Assembly: GCA_035575135.1 (NCBI GenBank)
Contig: DATLYE010000017.1
Coordinates: 1-64,000, forward strand
DNA length: 64,000 bases
Direction of reading: 5' to 3'
Source of the DNA: JANWXD01 sp035575135
GTDB taxonomy: Bacteria; Acidobacteriota; Terriglobia; Bryobacterales; Bryobacteraceae
Under the pieces are notes generated by a model that saw only the letters and a list, made by a program, of their open reading frames with translations, was not told the DNA's origin and made no database searches. The position numbers and the translations under genes were made by a program. Positions 36,057-44,204 of the stretch are shown in pieces. Each line of letters begins with the position of its first letter. The stretch's first letter is position 1.

Positions 36057-37073
36057 ATGAAACTTTCCGAAGGCAAAATCCGGCACATGAAGGCCCTGGC
36101 GACCGGCAACGGGATCATTGCCGCCGCGGCCATGGATCAGCGCGGCAGCCTGCAGAAGTCCATCGCCGCCGCCAAGGGCATTGACAAGAAGGAAGTCACG
36201 CCCGAGATGATGGCGGAATTCAAGACGGCGGTGGCGAAGGTGCTGACGCCCTATGCCAGCGCCATCCTGCTCGACCCGGAGTTCGGGCTGGAGGCGGCCA
36301 AGGTCCGGGCGAAGAACTGCGGCCTGCTGCTGGCCTACGAGAAGAGCGGCTATGACAACACCCAGCCGGGGCGGCTGCCGGACCTGCTGCCGCACGTCTC
36401 CGTGAAGCGCATCGCCGACTGGGGCGCCAATGCCGTCAAGATCCTGATGTACTACACGCCGTTTGAAGACTCGCGCATCAACGACATCAAGCACGCCTTT
36501 GTGGAGCGCGTGGGTGCGGAGTGCCTGGCTTACGAGATCCCCTTCTTCCTGGAATTTGTCGGCTACGACCCGAAGGGCGGCGATGAGAAGAGCTTCGAGT
36601 ACGCGAAGATCAAGCCGGAGGTGGTGGCGCGCAGCATGGAAGAGTTTTCCAAGCCGCACTACCACGTGGACGTGCTGAAGGTGGAGATTCCGGTGAACAC
36701 GGAATACGTCGAAGGCACGGCCGTGTACAAAGGGCAGAAGGCGTACTCGAAGGCGGAAGCGCTCGAACATTACCGCCGGGCGGCGGCGGCCGCATCGAAG
36801 CCATTCATTTATTTGAGCGCGGGTGTGAGCAACCAGCAGTTTGTGGAGTCGCTGCATCTGGCGGCGGAGGCGGGGGTGGATTTCTCCGGGGTGCTGTGCG
36901 GCCGGGCGACGTGGAAGGACGGCATTCCGGTGTATGCGCAGAAGGGCGTCAAGGCGCTGGAGGACTGGCTGGCCAAGGACGGGGTGCGCAACATCAACGC
37001 GGTCAACGACGCCATCCGTGCGGCCAAGCCCTGGTACGCCAAGCTGGGCATCCCGGAGCCGGTGGTGGCGTAG
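36057..37073 (+). CDS. Class I aldolase of the tagatose-1,6-bisphosphate (LacD) family
   Basis: A 338-residue class I (Schiff-base) aldolase. LacD-like motifs: AAAMDQRGSL, LLDPEFGLEAAKV, LAYEKSGYD, VKILMYYTPFED, EIPFFLEFVGYD, and the probable Schiff-base lysine K208 in DVLKVEIPVN. C-terminal PFIYLSAGVSNQQFVE and GVLCGRATWKDGIPVYA bind phosphate. It may act on tagatose or fructose bisphosphate; without lac genes nearby, a glycolytic role is plausible. AAGGAG lies 7 bases before the ATG, and a -10-like TATACT (36014-36019) suggests its own promoter. Confidence 0.9.
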   Translation: MKLSEGKIRHMKALATGNGIIAAAAMDQRGSLQKSIAAAKGIDKKEVTPEMMAEFKTAVAKVLTPYASAILLDPEFGLEAAKVRAKNCGLLLAYEKSGYDNTQPGRLPDLLPHVSVKRIADWGANAVKILMYYTPFEDSRINDIKHAFVERVGAECLAYEIPFFLEFVGYDPKGGDEKSFEYAKIKPEVVARSMEEFSKPHYHVDVLKVEIPVNTEYVEGTAVYKGQKAYSKAEALEHYRRAAAAASKPFIYLSAGVSNQQFVESLHLAAEAGVDFSGVLCGRATWKDGIPVYAQKGVKALEDWLAKDGVRNINAVNDAIRAAKPWYAKLGIPEPVVA

Positions 37074-37137
37074 AGGAACTGTAGCCATTCCTGTCCGGAA
37101 GCGCGAAGGCTCGAGTCACGCTCGAGGAGGAGGGAGT

Positions 37138-38502
37138 GTGTGGGAGCTTAAAGTCACCGATTTCGGGCCGATCAAGGAAGCCCGGGTCAAGTTTCGCCCT
37201 CTCACCATCTTCATCGGAGCCAACAATACGGGAAAGTCCTACATGGCGCAGCTTGCGTATGCGCTCAGAGGGTTGTTCCTGAGTTTTCCGTGGTATGCGG
37301 AATGGTTGTACTCACGGGCACAGACCAATGAAGAGTTGGAATCGGTGCTGGCTGAGTCGCTTAGGAACAAAAGGGCGATATCGCTGTCGGAACTACCTGC
37401 CAAGTTGCGGCAAGCCGTGGAGGCGGCCGTCGAGGAGTCTTTCGAAAGCTTTGGCACGGAGGCTCATCGTGAACTGGAAAGGTGTTTCGGAGCCAGTGTC
37501 GGGGATCTGCTGCGCGCTGGTGCACGTTCATTTTCTATCCAACTGAGTCAGGATTCTCCTTTGTTCCGGGCATGCCTCGTACTCGAGAACGGGCAGTTGC
37601 GGCTGTCCGAGAAACAGTGGGATCAACAGCTGGATCTCAAGCGTGCGGGACCGTCCGAGTCGTGGTTTTACCATCCTGTGCGGCTGTGGGGTTTCTGGCG
37701 ACCATACGCGAGGGTGCGAAGGGAATCCGTTCACTATCTCCCGGCTGCGCGCTCGGGCATCCTCCATGGTCACAAAGCGCTGGCCAGTTTCGCGATCCGG
37801 CAGCTGCCCCGAATCGGAATTGAGTCGTTTGAGATTCCGCGACTGTCCGGCGTAGTGGCCGATTTCTTAGGGAGGTTGTTGGAGATCGGACCAGAACGCA
37901 GGCAAGGTTCGGTGACGGATGTCGCCGAGTTTCTTGAGAACGAGGTCTGCGGCGGAGAAATCGACATCGAGCGCGCGGACCCCGAGCTGCCGTACCCGGA
38001 GTTTCATTACAAGCAAAACGGCCTAAAACTTCCGCTGCACCGAACCTCGTCAATGGTGTCCGAAATTGCGCCTATCGTCCTATTCCTGCGCTATGTGGTC
38101 CGTCCTAAAGATCTCGTGATCATCGAAGAACCTGAAGCTCACCTTCATCCCGACCATCAACTTTCCCTGGCCCGAGCGGTGGCGAGGCTCGTGCGTCGCG
38201 AAGTAATGGTAGTTGTCACAACTCACAGTGATTATCTGCTGCATAAGTTCAGCAATCTGGTTCAGAAATCCAGGGCGTCTCTTCCCAAGCAAAAGGTTAG
38301 ATCCGGCGGCCACGAAGCTTTGAAGTCGCAGGAAGTGAGTGTGTATTTATTCAAGGCCAGGTCCCGAAGAGAGGGCAGCACGGCGGAGGAGCTGAAAGTG
38401 ACAGAGACGGAGGGGATCCCGCAGGATGAGTTCGTGCGGGTTGCCGAAGAGCTGTACGATGAGACGGTTGACTTAGAGCGCAGGTATTCGAAGTTTCAAT
38501 GA
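37138..38502 (+). CDS. OLD/ABC-like AAA ATPase (candidate defence module component)
   Basis: A 454-residue P-loop ATPase. It begins MWELKVTDFGPIKEARVKF, the usual start of RecF/OLD-type ATPases. Walker A is GANNTGKS (27-34), Walker B LVIIEEPEAHLHP (E330-E331), and the H-loop THSDYLL has H363. The middle (about 60-280) is divergent and helical; no TOPRIM domain is visible. GTG 37138 follows GAGGAGGAGGGA; an inverted repeat CTCGAG-N5-CTCGAG (37110-37126) lies just upstream. Codon use and GC (about half GC near 38.2 kb) differ from the flanks. It overlaps the next gene by 4 bases (ATGA), suggesting a stoichiometric complex. Confidence 0.85.
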   Translation: MWELKVTDFGPIKEARVKFRPLTIFIGANNTGKSYMAQLAYALRGLFLSFPWYAEWLYSRAQTNEELESVLAESLRNKRAISLSELPAKLRQAVEAAVEESFESFGTEAHRELERCFGASVGDLLRAGARSFSIQLSQDSPLFRACLVLENGQLRLSEKQWDQQLDLKRAGPSESWFYHPVRLWGFWRPYARVRRESVHYLPAARSGILHGHKALASFAIRQLPRIGIESFEIPRLSGVVADFLGRLLEIGPERRQGSVTDVAEFLENEVCGGEIDIERADPELPYPEFHYKQNGLKLPLHRTSSMVSEIAPIVLFLRYVVRPKDLVIIEEPEAHLHPDHQLSLARAVARLVRREVMVVVTTHSDYLLHKFSNLVQKSRASLPKQKVRSGGHEALKSQEVSVYLFKARSRREGSTAEELKVTETEGIPQDEFVRVAEELYDETVDLERRYSKFQ

Positions 38503-38951
38503 GTTTCCATAGTGTTCTCCGGGAAAAGTACTCCTCGGCGATCGCGAACAAGTGCTGTGCCGGAAGCTGTCAGTTACTTGTGAGCTCACTCTCAAATCCG
38601 TGTACAATCCTGAATGCCGAACAGTACAGGAAAATGGAGAGTGTCCAGGGTTCGATTTGTGACTTCTTCGTTTTTTGGGGGTCCGACGATGGGTTAGGCT
38701 CGGCAGCGGTGGAGATTAAAGAGGGACGAGCATGGAAGCCGGAGGAGGTGCACAAGCAGCTTCAGGCAGGCGCAAGGGAGATTGAGCGGATCGCTCCGGT
38801 AACGGGACTGCAATCTTTCCGAGCCGTGCTCGTGCACGGGGGCGTCAAATACAGGGCGCAACTTCTAAAGCTGGGTCGTAGGCGAGTGCGGTTCCGCGGC
38901 AAGCCATGTCCGATTGAACGCAAGAACTGCGGGGCTAAGCTTGAACCCTGA
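38499..38951 (+). CDS. Small PD-(D/E)xK-like protein partnered with the ATPase
   Basis: A 150-residue protein I do not recognise by family. It contains D55 in ICDFFVFWG, then AAVEIKEG (E72-x-K74) and a helix VHKQLQAGAREIE with Q87/Q89, the order D...ExK...Q seen in PD-(D/E)xK nucleases. FRAVLVHGG follows as a plausible core strand. Four cysteines (C19, C20, C24, C35) and a basic C-terminal part (GRRRVRFRGKPCPIERKNCGAK) are notable. The start overlaps the ATPase stop (ATGA). Low GC like its partner. Likely a nuclease or effector licensed by the ATPase; this is inference. Confidence 0.65.
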   Translation: MSFHSVLREKYSSAIANKCCAGSCQLLVSSLSNPCTILNAEQYRKMESVQGSICDFFVFWGSDDGLGSAAVEIKEGRAWKPEEVHKQLQAGAREIERIAPVTGLQSFRAVLVHGGVKYRAQLLKLGRRRVRFRGKPCPIERKNCGAKLEP

Positions 38952-38998
38952 GGCTCGTTCGTGGCGGGTCGTGCTGGACGGCCAATGAAAAGCGGAAT

Positions 38999-39364
38999 TC
39001 AGATTTGCCGCCGGCGGCGGGCGGCGGTGCGGCGACGTTCGGCGCGGCGGACGCGGCGTTCGTCCAGACCGAAGTAGTGGGCCACCTCGTGCCATACTGT
39101 ATCTTCGACCAGCTTTGCGAGGTGAGCGCGGTCGCGGGCCAGGCGCTCGTGGGGACCCTGGAAGATGGTGATGCGGTCGGGCAGGGTGAAGGAATCACTC
39201 ACGCTGCGATGGGTGAGCGGCCGGCCCTCGTAGAGCCCGAGCAGGCCCGGGGTGGGAGGCTCGGGTTCGACCACGAAGGCTACATTCTGGAGCCTGCGGC
39301 GGAACCGCGCGGGGATCCTGCGCAGGGCCTCCTCGACAAGGCGGTCGAATTCACGCGCGTTCAT
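38999..39364 (-). CDS. Small metallopeptidase-family (minimal zincin) protein
   Basis: A 121-residue protein ending in the zinc motif WHEVAHYFGLDE (H92, E93, H96, D101) followed by an Arg-rich tail. The N-terminal half reads FDRLVEEALRRIPARFRRRLQNVAFVVEPEP and GLYEGRPLTHRS, typical of the minimal-zincin family found widely in bacteria. The biological substrate is not known. ATG 39364 matches the family start (MNAREFDRLVEEAL). It is divergent from cmk, with only 25 bases between start codons, and convergent with the nuclease-like gene. Confidence 0.85.
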   Translation of the reverse strand: MNAREFDRLVEEALRRIPARFRRRLQNVAFVVEPEPPTPGLLGLYEGRPLTHRSVSDSFTLPDRITIFQGPHERLARDRAHLAKLVEDTVWHEVAHYFGLDERRVRRAERRRTAARRRRQI

Positions 39365-39389
39365 TTCCGCGTTCCCATTGTAACGGTGC

Positions 39390-40076
39390 ATGGCGGCCAA
39401 CAAGCGCATCATCATTGCGATTGACGGCCCGGCGGGTGCGGGCAAGAGCACGGTGGCCAGGCGTGTGGCGGACCGGCTCGGGTTTCTCTACATTGACACG
39501 GGGGCCATGTACCGGGCGGTGGCGCTGTGGGCGCTGCGGGCGGGGGTGGATCTCGGAGACGCGCACCGGCTGGAGCAGCTGGCCCGGGAGGCGCGCATCG
39601 AGCTGTTTCCCGGAGGCTCGCGGGTCTGGCTCAACGGCGAGGACGTCACGGAGGCGATCCGCACGGCGGAAGTGGCGCAGGCGGCTTCCAAGGTCTCGGC
39701 GGTTCCGGGAGTGCGCCGGGCGCTGCTCGACAAGCAGCGCGCGTTCGGGGCCGCCGCGAGCGTGGTCATGGAAGGGCGGGATATCGGCTCGGTGGTATTC
39801 CCGGAGGCGGACATCAAGATTTTCCTGGACGCCGATCCGGCGGTGCGCGCGGAGCGGCGGCTGCGCGATCTGCAACAGGCAGGACAGTCGCCGGCGCCCG
39901 AGGAGGTGCTGCGGGAGATCGGCGAGCGCGATCAGCGCGACCGCAGCCGGCCGGAGGCGCCGCTTGTCCAGGCGCCGGATGCGGTCTACATTGATTCGAG
40001 CCGGATGAGTATCGAGCAGGTGGAGGAGGCGATCCTCAAGCTGGTGCGCGAGCGGACGTCCAACGGGAAAGCGTAG
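39390..40076 (+). CDS. cmk: Cytidylate kinase
   Basis: Phosphorylates CMP and dCMP. P-loop IAIDGPAGAGKSTVARRVADRL near the N-terminus, LGFLYIDTGAMYRAVALWAL, the NMP-binding VVMEGRDIGSVVFPEADIKIFL, and the LID region RAERRLRDLQQ with RDQRDRSRPEAPL. The C-terminus has AVYIDSSRMSIEQVEEAIL. 228 residues, family-like. No strong ribosome site precedes the ATG at 39390; the start codon is conserved in position relative to RIIIAIDGPAG. Confidence 0.96.
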   Translation: MAANKRIIIAIDGPAGAGKSTVARRVADRLGFLYIDTGAMYRAVALWALRAGVDLGDAHRLEQLAREARIELFPGGSRVWLNGEDVTEAIRTAEVAQAASKVSAVPGVRRALLDKQRAFGAAASVVMEGRDIGSVVFPEADIKIFLDADPAVRAERRLRDLQQAGQSPAPEEVLREIGERDQRDRSRPEAPLVQAPDAVYIDSSRMSIEQVEEAILKLVRERTSNGKA

Positions 40077-40138
40077 GGGCCGTTTCGGCGCGCGGCGGCC
40101 AGCGCAGACTTGGAAAGCGACATCAGGAGAGAGCGGGC

Positions 40139-41590
40139 GTGAAGAACTTGTTGGTGATGAAATTCGGCGGCACGAGCGTGGGCTCGGCCGAGCGGATCCG
40201 TGTGGCGGCGCGCATCGCCACAGAAGAAAAACAGAAACGCCCCGTGCTGGTCGTGGTCTCGGCCATGGCGCGGGTGACGGACCTGCTGCTCGAAACCCTC
40301 AGGCGCGCCGAGGCCGGGGACGCGGCGGGCATGGAGGCGAATCTGCAGAAGCTCCAGGACCGCCACGTGGAGACGTGCCACCAGCTGCTTCCGGCCGAGA
40401 AGCAGGAAGCCGTGCTGGCGGGCATCCGCTCGCTGACGGGAGAATTTCAGCGGATTGCCAGCGGAATTCTGATGCTGGGCGAGCGGCCTCCGCGTTCCGT
40501 GGATGAGGCGCTGGCCGTGGGCGAGCGACTGTCGGCGCTGCTGATGGCTGCGTATCTGGAGAGCCAGGGAGTGCGGGCGGTGGCGATCAACGGCGCCGAC
40601 GTGATCGTCACAGACGCGGTGTTCGGCAACGCCGCGCCGCTCATGGAGCCGACGCGGGAGAAGGCGCGGCGCAACGTGCTGCCCTGGATCGAAAGCGGCG
40701 TGCTGCCGGTGGTCACCGGATTCAACGGCGCCACTACCGACGGGCGGCCCACGACGCTGGGGCGCGGGGGTTCGGACTTTTCCGCTTCCATTCTGGCGGC
40801 CGTGCTGGAGGCCGCGGAACTGTGGATCTGGACGGACGTTGACGGCATTCTGACCGCAGACCCGCGCCTGGTGCCGGAGGCGGCGGTGCTGGAGGAAGTG
40901 ACGTACAACGAGGCGGCGGAGCTGGCCTACAACGGCGCCAAGGTGCTGCATCCGCGGACGCTGGCGCCGCTGATCGAAAAGCAGATCCCGGTGTGGAGCA
41001 AGAACAGTTTTGCGCCGGAAAAGCCGGGCACGCGCATCGTGCCGAAGATCCACGTTCCCGGAGGGCCGCGGGCGGTGACGTCCATGGCGAACGTGGCCCT
41101 GATTGCGATCGAGCCGGCGCGGGCTTCGGTGAACGGAGCCCAGGTGATGGCGCGAGCGCTGGAGGCGCTGGCGAGGGCGAATGCCGAGGTGCTGGCGCTG
41201 TCCAGTTCGAGCTACCGGCAGAGTTTTTGTTTTTTGATCCGCAAGGAAGAGCTGCGGGCGGCATTGAAGGAACTGGAGGCGGCTCTGGCTCTGGAGCTGG
41301 CCCACGGCTACGTGCATCCGCTCGAAGTGGATGAGGAGGTCGGGTTGCTGGCGGTGGTGGGCGAGGGCATGCGCGGCACGCCCGGCATCGCAGGCCGCAT
41401 CTTTACGGCGATCTCGCGGGAGCGGGTGAACATCATCGCCATCGCGCAGGGATCGAGCGAGCTGACGATTGCCATCGTGGTGCACCGTGACGGGCTGGAG
41501 AAGGCCGTGCGGGCGGTGCACGCCGAATGCCGGATGGCGGAACAGGCGCGGGCCGCCGGCAGGGAGGCCGCTCCGGCTTCGCCGGCGTAA
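40139..41590 (+). CDS. lysC: Aspartate kinase
   Basis: First enzyme of the aspartate pathway (Lys, Met, Thr, DAP). MKFGGTSVGSAERIR at residues 7-21, ILMLGERPPRSVDEALAVGERLSA, VVTGFNGATTDGRPTTLGRGGSDFSAS, WTDVDGILTADPRLVPEA and EVTYNEAAELAYNGAKVLHPRTL form the kinase domain. Two C-terminal ACT domains follow (SMANVALIAIEP...; VGLLAVVGEGMRGTPGIAGRIF, VNIIAIAQGSSELTIAIVV), the layout of feedback-inhibited enzymes. 483 residues, GTG start at 40139 after GGAGAG. No homoserine dehydrogenase domain is fused. Confidence 0.95.
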   Translation: MKNLLVMKFGGTSVGSAERIRVAARIATEEKQKRPVLVVVSAMARVTDLLLETLRRAEAGDAAGMEANLQKLQDRHVETCHQLLPAEKQEAVLAGIRSLTGEFQRIASGILMLGERPPRSVDEALAVGERLSALLMAAYLESQGVRAVAINGADVIVTDAVFGNAAPLMEPTREKARRNVLPWIESGVLPVVTGFNGATTDGRPTTLGRGGSDFSASILAAVLEAAELWIWTDVDGILTADPRLVPEAAVLEEVTYNEAAELAYNGAKVLHPRTLAPLIEKQIPVWSKNSFAPEKPGTRIVPKIHVPGGPRAVTSMANVALIAIEPARASVNGAQVMARALEALARANAEVLALSSSSYRQSFCFLIRKEELRAALKELEAALALELAHGYVHPLEVDEEVGLLAVVGEGMRGTPGIAGRIFTAISRERVNIIAIAQGSSELTIAIVVHRDGLEKAVRAVHAECRMAEQARAAGREAAPASPA

Positions 41591-41621
41591 TCCGTTCCCG
41601 CCGCAGGCGGATAATAAGCGA

Positions 41622-42536
41622 GTGGGCCTTGCGCTGGCCGGCCTGCTGGCAGTGGGGTGGACTGCGGCACTCCAGGAAACAGTGTTCCGGGCCGAAGTGG
41701 CGGTGGTGCGCCTGGACGTGCAGGTCACCGAGAACGGGCGAGCGGTGACGGGGCTCACCGAGAGTGATTTCGTCGTGCGCGACGAGGGCGTGCCGCAGCG
41801 GATTCTTCATTTCGCCCATGAGGCGGAGCCTTTGGATGTGCTCCTGCTACTTGACGCGAGCGGGAGCATGCGGCGCCATCTGGGACAGCTGGCGCGGGCG
41901 GCGCGGCGCGCGGTGCAGCCGCTCCGACCGGGCGACCGGGTGGGGGTGATGTTTTTCACCCGGCGCGCGGCGACGGCGCTGGAGTTCACCGAAGACCGCG
42001 GGGCGCTCGAGCGGGTGCTGCAGGAGGCCGTGCGCCCGCCGGATCTCGGAAGCGGCACGGCGATCAACGCCTCCATCCTGGCTGCGGCCGCGTACGTGCG
42101 CGAGCACGGCGGGCGCGGAAGACGCGCCATCCTGATCGTGACCGACAACGAGGGGCTGAATTATCAGACGCCGGATGAGGAGGTCGTGCGGGCGCTCTGG
42201 GGTGCGGACTGCGTGCTGAGCGCCGCGGTGACCGGAAATGCGGCGCCTCCGCAGCCGCCGCCGGCCGGGGTGGCGCTGAATCCGGATTTCACGCCCTCCG
42301 ACGTATTCCGCCTGGCTGCGGAAACAGGGGGAGAGGCGCTGCGGGCGGAGGCGGCCGGCGAGGCATTCGCCCGGCTGATGGAACGGCTGCGGACGCGCTA
42401 CAGCCTGCACTACCGGGCGCCGGAGGCGGCACCGGGCTCCTTGCGCAGGATCACAGTGGATCTGGCGGCGGAGGCGCGCCGCCGGCACCCGGGCGCGGTG
42501 GTCGTGGCGCGGCGGGGTTACTACGCGGCACCGTAG
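41622..42536 (+). CDS. Exported VWFA-related protein (acidobacterial type)
   Basis: A 304-residue protein with a signal peptide (MGLALAGLLAVGWTAAL). It then has VVRLDVQVTENGRAVTGLTESDFVVRDEGVPQRI, the N-terminal module of the VWFA-related acidobacterial family. The VWA domain with the MIDAS motif follows: DVLLLLDASGSMRRHL (DxSGS), SGTAINASILAA and ILIVTDNEGLN. Such proteins are very numerous in Acidobacteria; they are predicted to bind metal and ligand outside the cytoplasm, function unknown. GTG 41622 is chosen because the signal peptide starts there. It lies 31 bases after the aspartate kinase gene. Confidence 0.85.
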   Translation: MGLALAGLLAVGWTAALQETVFRAEVAVVRLDVQVTENGRAVTGLTESDFVVRDEGVPQRILHFAHEAEPLDVLLLLDASGSMRRHLGQLARAARRAVQPLRPGDRVGVMFFTRRAATALEFTEDRGALERVLQEAVRPPDLGSGTAINASILAAAAYVREHGGRGRRAILIVTDNEGLNYQTPDEEVVRALWGADCVLSAAVTGNAAPPQPPPAGVALNPDFTPSDVFRLAAETGGEALRAEAAGEAFARLMERLRTRYSLHYRAPEAAPGSLRRITVDLAAEARRRHPGAVVVARRGYYAAP

Positions 42537-42546
42537 TGCTACTGTG

Positions 42547-44094
42547 ATGTCCATGAACCGAGTGGAAGAACTGCGCCGGCGCCACGCCGCCGCCGAAGCC
42601 GGCGGCGGGCCGGAACGCCGCGAACGACAGCACAAAGCGGGAAAGCTTTCGGCCCGGGAGCGGATTGACCTGCTGCTGGACGAAGGCACCTTCGAAGAAC
42701 TGGACAAGCTGGTGCGCCACCGCTGCCGGGATTTCGGCATGGACGAGCAGGTGATTGACGGGGACGGTTTCGTGACGGGCTACGGCGAAATTCACGGCCG
42801 CCTGGTGTATGTCTTCGCGCAGGATTTCACCGTTTTCGGAGGCTCGCTTTCCGAGGCCAACGCCCAGAAGATTTGCAAGATTATGGATCTGGCGCTGAAG
42901 AACGGAGCGCCGGTGATCGGGCTGAACGATTCCGGGGGCGCGCGGATTCAGGAGGGCGTGCTGTCCCTGGGCGGCTACGCGGACATCTTTCTGCGCAACA
43001 CGCTGGCAAGCGGCGTGATTCCGCAGATCTCTGCGATTATGGGTCCTTGCGCGGGCGGCGCGGTTTACTCGCCGGCCATCACGGATTTCATCTTCATGGT
43101 GGACCGGACGAGCTACATGTTCGTCACCGGCCCCGACGTCATCAAGACCGTGACGCACGAGGATGTGACGAAGGAGAAGCTGGGCGGGCCGGTGACGCAC
43201 AACACCATCAGCGGGGTGGGGCATTTCATCGCGCCGGACGATGCGGAGTGCCTGCGCATGATTCGCCAGCTGCTGGAGTACCTGCCGCAGAACAACCGCG
43301 AGGATCCGCCACGACGGCAGTGCTCGGATCCCGCCGACCGGCAAGAGGCGCGGCTGGATGCGATCGTGCCCGAGGACCCGACGCTGCCGTACGACATGAA
43401 GGAGGTCATCCGGCTGGTGGTGGACGACGGAGAATTCTTCGAGGTGCAGGAGCACTTTGCGCGGAACCTGGTGGTGGGCTTTGCGCGGCTGGACGGGCGG
43501 CCGGTGGGCGTGGTGGCCAATCAACCCGCGCATCTGGCGGGCTGCCTGGACATCAACTCTTCGGTCAAAGGGGCGCGCTTTGTGCGCTTCTGCGACGCTT
43601 TCAACATCCCGATTCTGACCTTTGAAGACGTTCCGGGCTTTTTGCCCGGCACGGATCAGGAGTACGGCGGCATCATTCGCCACGGCGCCAAGCTGCTGTA
43701 TGCGTACGCGGAGGCGACGGTGCCCAAGATCACCGTGATCACTCGCAAGGCGTACGGCGGCGCTTACTGTGTCATGGGGTCCAAGCACCTGCGCACCGAT
43801 ATCAACTACGCCTGGCCGACGGCGGAGATCGCGGTGATGGGCCCGGAGGGTGCAGTGGAGATCGTCTACCGGAGGGAACTGGCGGCGGCCGAGGACCGGG
43901 AGGCGGTGCGGCGGCAGAAGATCGCCGAATTCCGGGAACGTTTCGCGAATCCCTTCATCGCGGCCGAGCGCGGTTTCGTGGACGATGTGATCGAACCTCA
44001 CGAGACGCGCCCGAAGGTGATCCGCGCGCTGCGCATGCTGGAAAACAAGGTGGACACCATGCCGCGGAAGAAGCACGGAAACATTCCGCTCTGA
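42547..44094 (+). CDS. Acyl-CoA carboxylase carboxyltransferase (beta) subunit
   Basis: Transfers carboxyl from biotin to acetyl- or propionyl-CoA (PccB/AccD family). KLSARERIDLLLDEGTFEELD at the N-terminus, FAQDFTVFGGSLSEANAQKI, LNDSGGARIQEGVLSLGGY, the first oxyanion loop MGPCAGGAVYSPAITDF, DINSSVKGARFVRFCDAFNIP, and the second oxyanion loop ITRKAYGGAYCVMGSKHL. The C-terminus KKHGNIPL is typical of propionyl-CoA carboxylase beta chains. 515 residues. ATG 42547 and 42553 are both possible. No biotin carboxylase or carrier gene is adjacent. Confidence 0.93.
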   Translation: MSMNRVEELRRRHAAAEAGGGPERRERQHKAGKLSARERIDLLLDEGTFEELDKLVRHRCRDFGMDEQVIDGDGFVTGYGEIHGRLVYVFAQDFTVFGGSLSEANAQKICKIMDLALKNGAPVIGLNDSGGARIQEGVLSLGGYADIFLRNTLASGVIPQISAIMGPCAGGAVYSPAITDFIFMVDRTSYMFVTGPDVIKTVTHEDVTKEKLGGPVTHNTISGVGHFIAPDDAECLRMIRQLLEYLPQNNREDPPRRQCSDPADRQEARLDAIVPEDPTLPYDMKEVIRLVVDDGEFFEVQEHFARNLVVGFARLDGRPVGVVANQPAHLAGCLDINSSVKGARFVRFCDAFNIPILTFEDVPGFLPGTDQEYGGIIRHGAKLLYAYAEATVPKITVITRKAYGGAYCVMGSKHLRTDINYAWPTAEIAVMGPEGAVEIVYRRELAAAEDREAVRRQKIAEFRERFANPFIAAERGFVDDVIEPHETRPKVIRALRMLENKVDTMPRKKHGNIPL

Positions 44095-44204
44095 GAGGGC
44101 GGCTTTCGCGGGCAGGCGGCGCAAGCGGCACTCCACGGCGAAGGAATGAGCTCGTCTTCTTCGGGCGCGGCTCGTGTGTTACAACGGAACTTCAGGAGGC
44201 GCTC

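Noticed and set aside
42451..44136. 561-codon minus-strand frame over the carboxyltransferase gene
   Set aside because: Shadow of a well-conserved gene; no start context and basic low-complexity translation.
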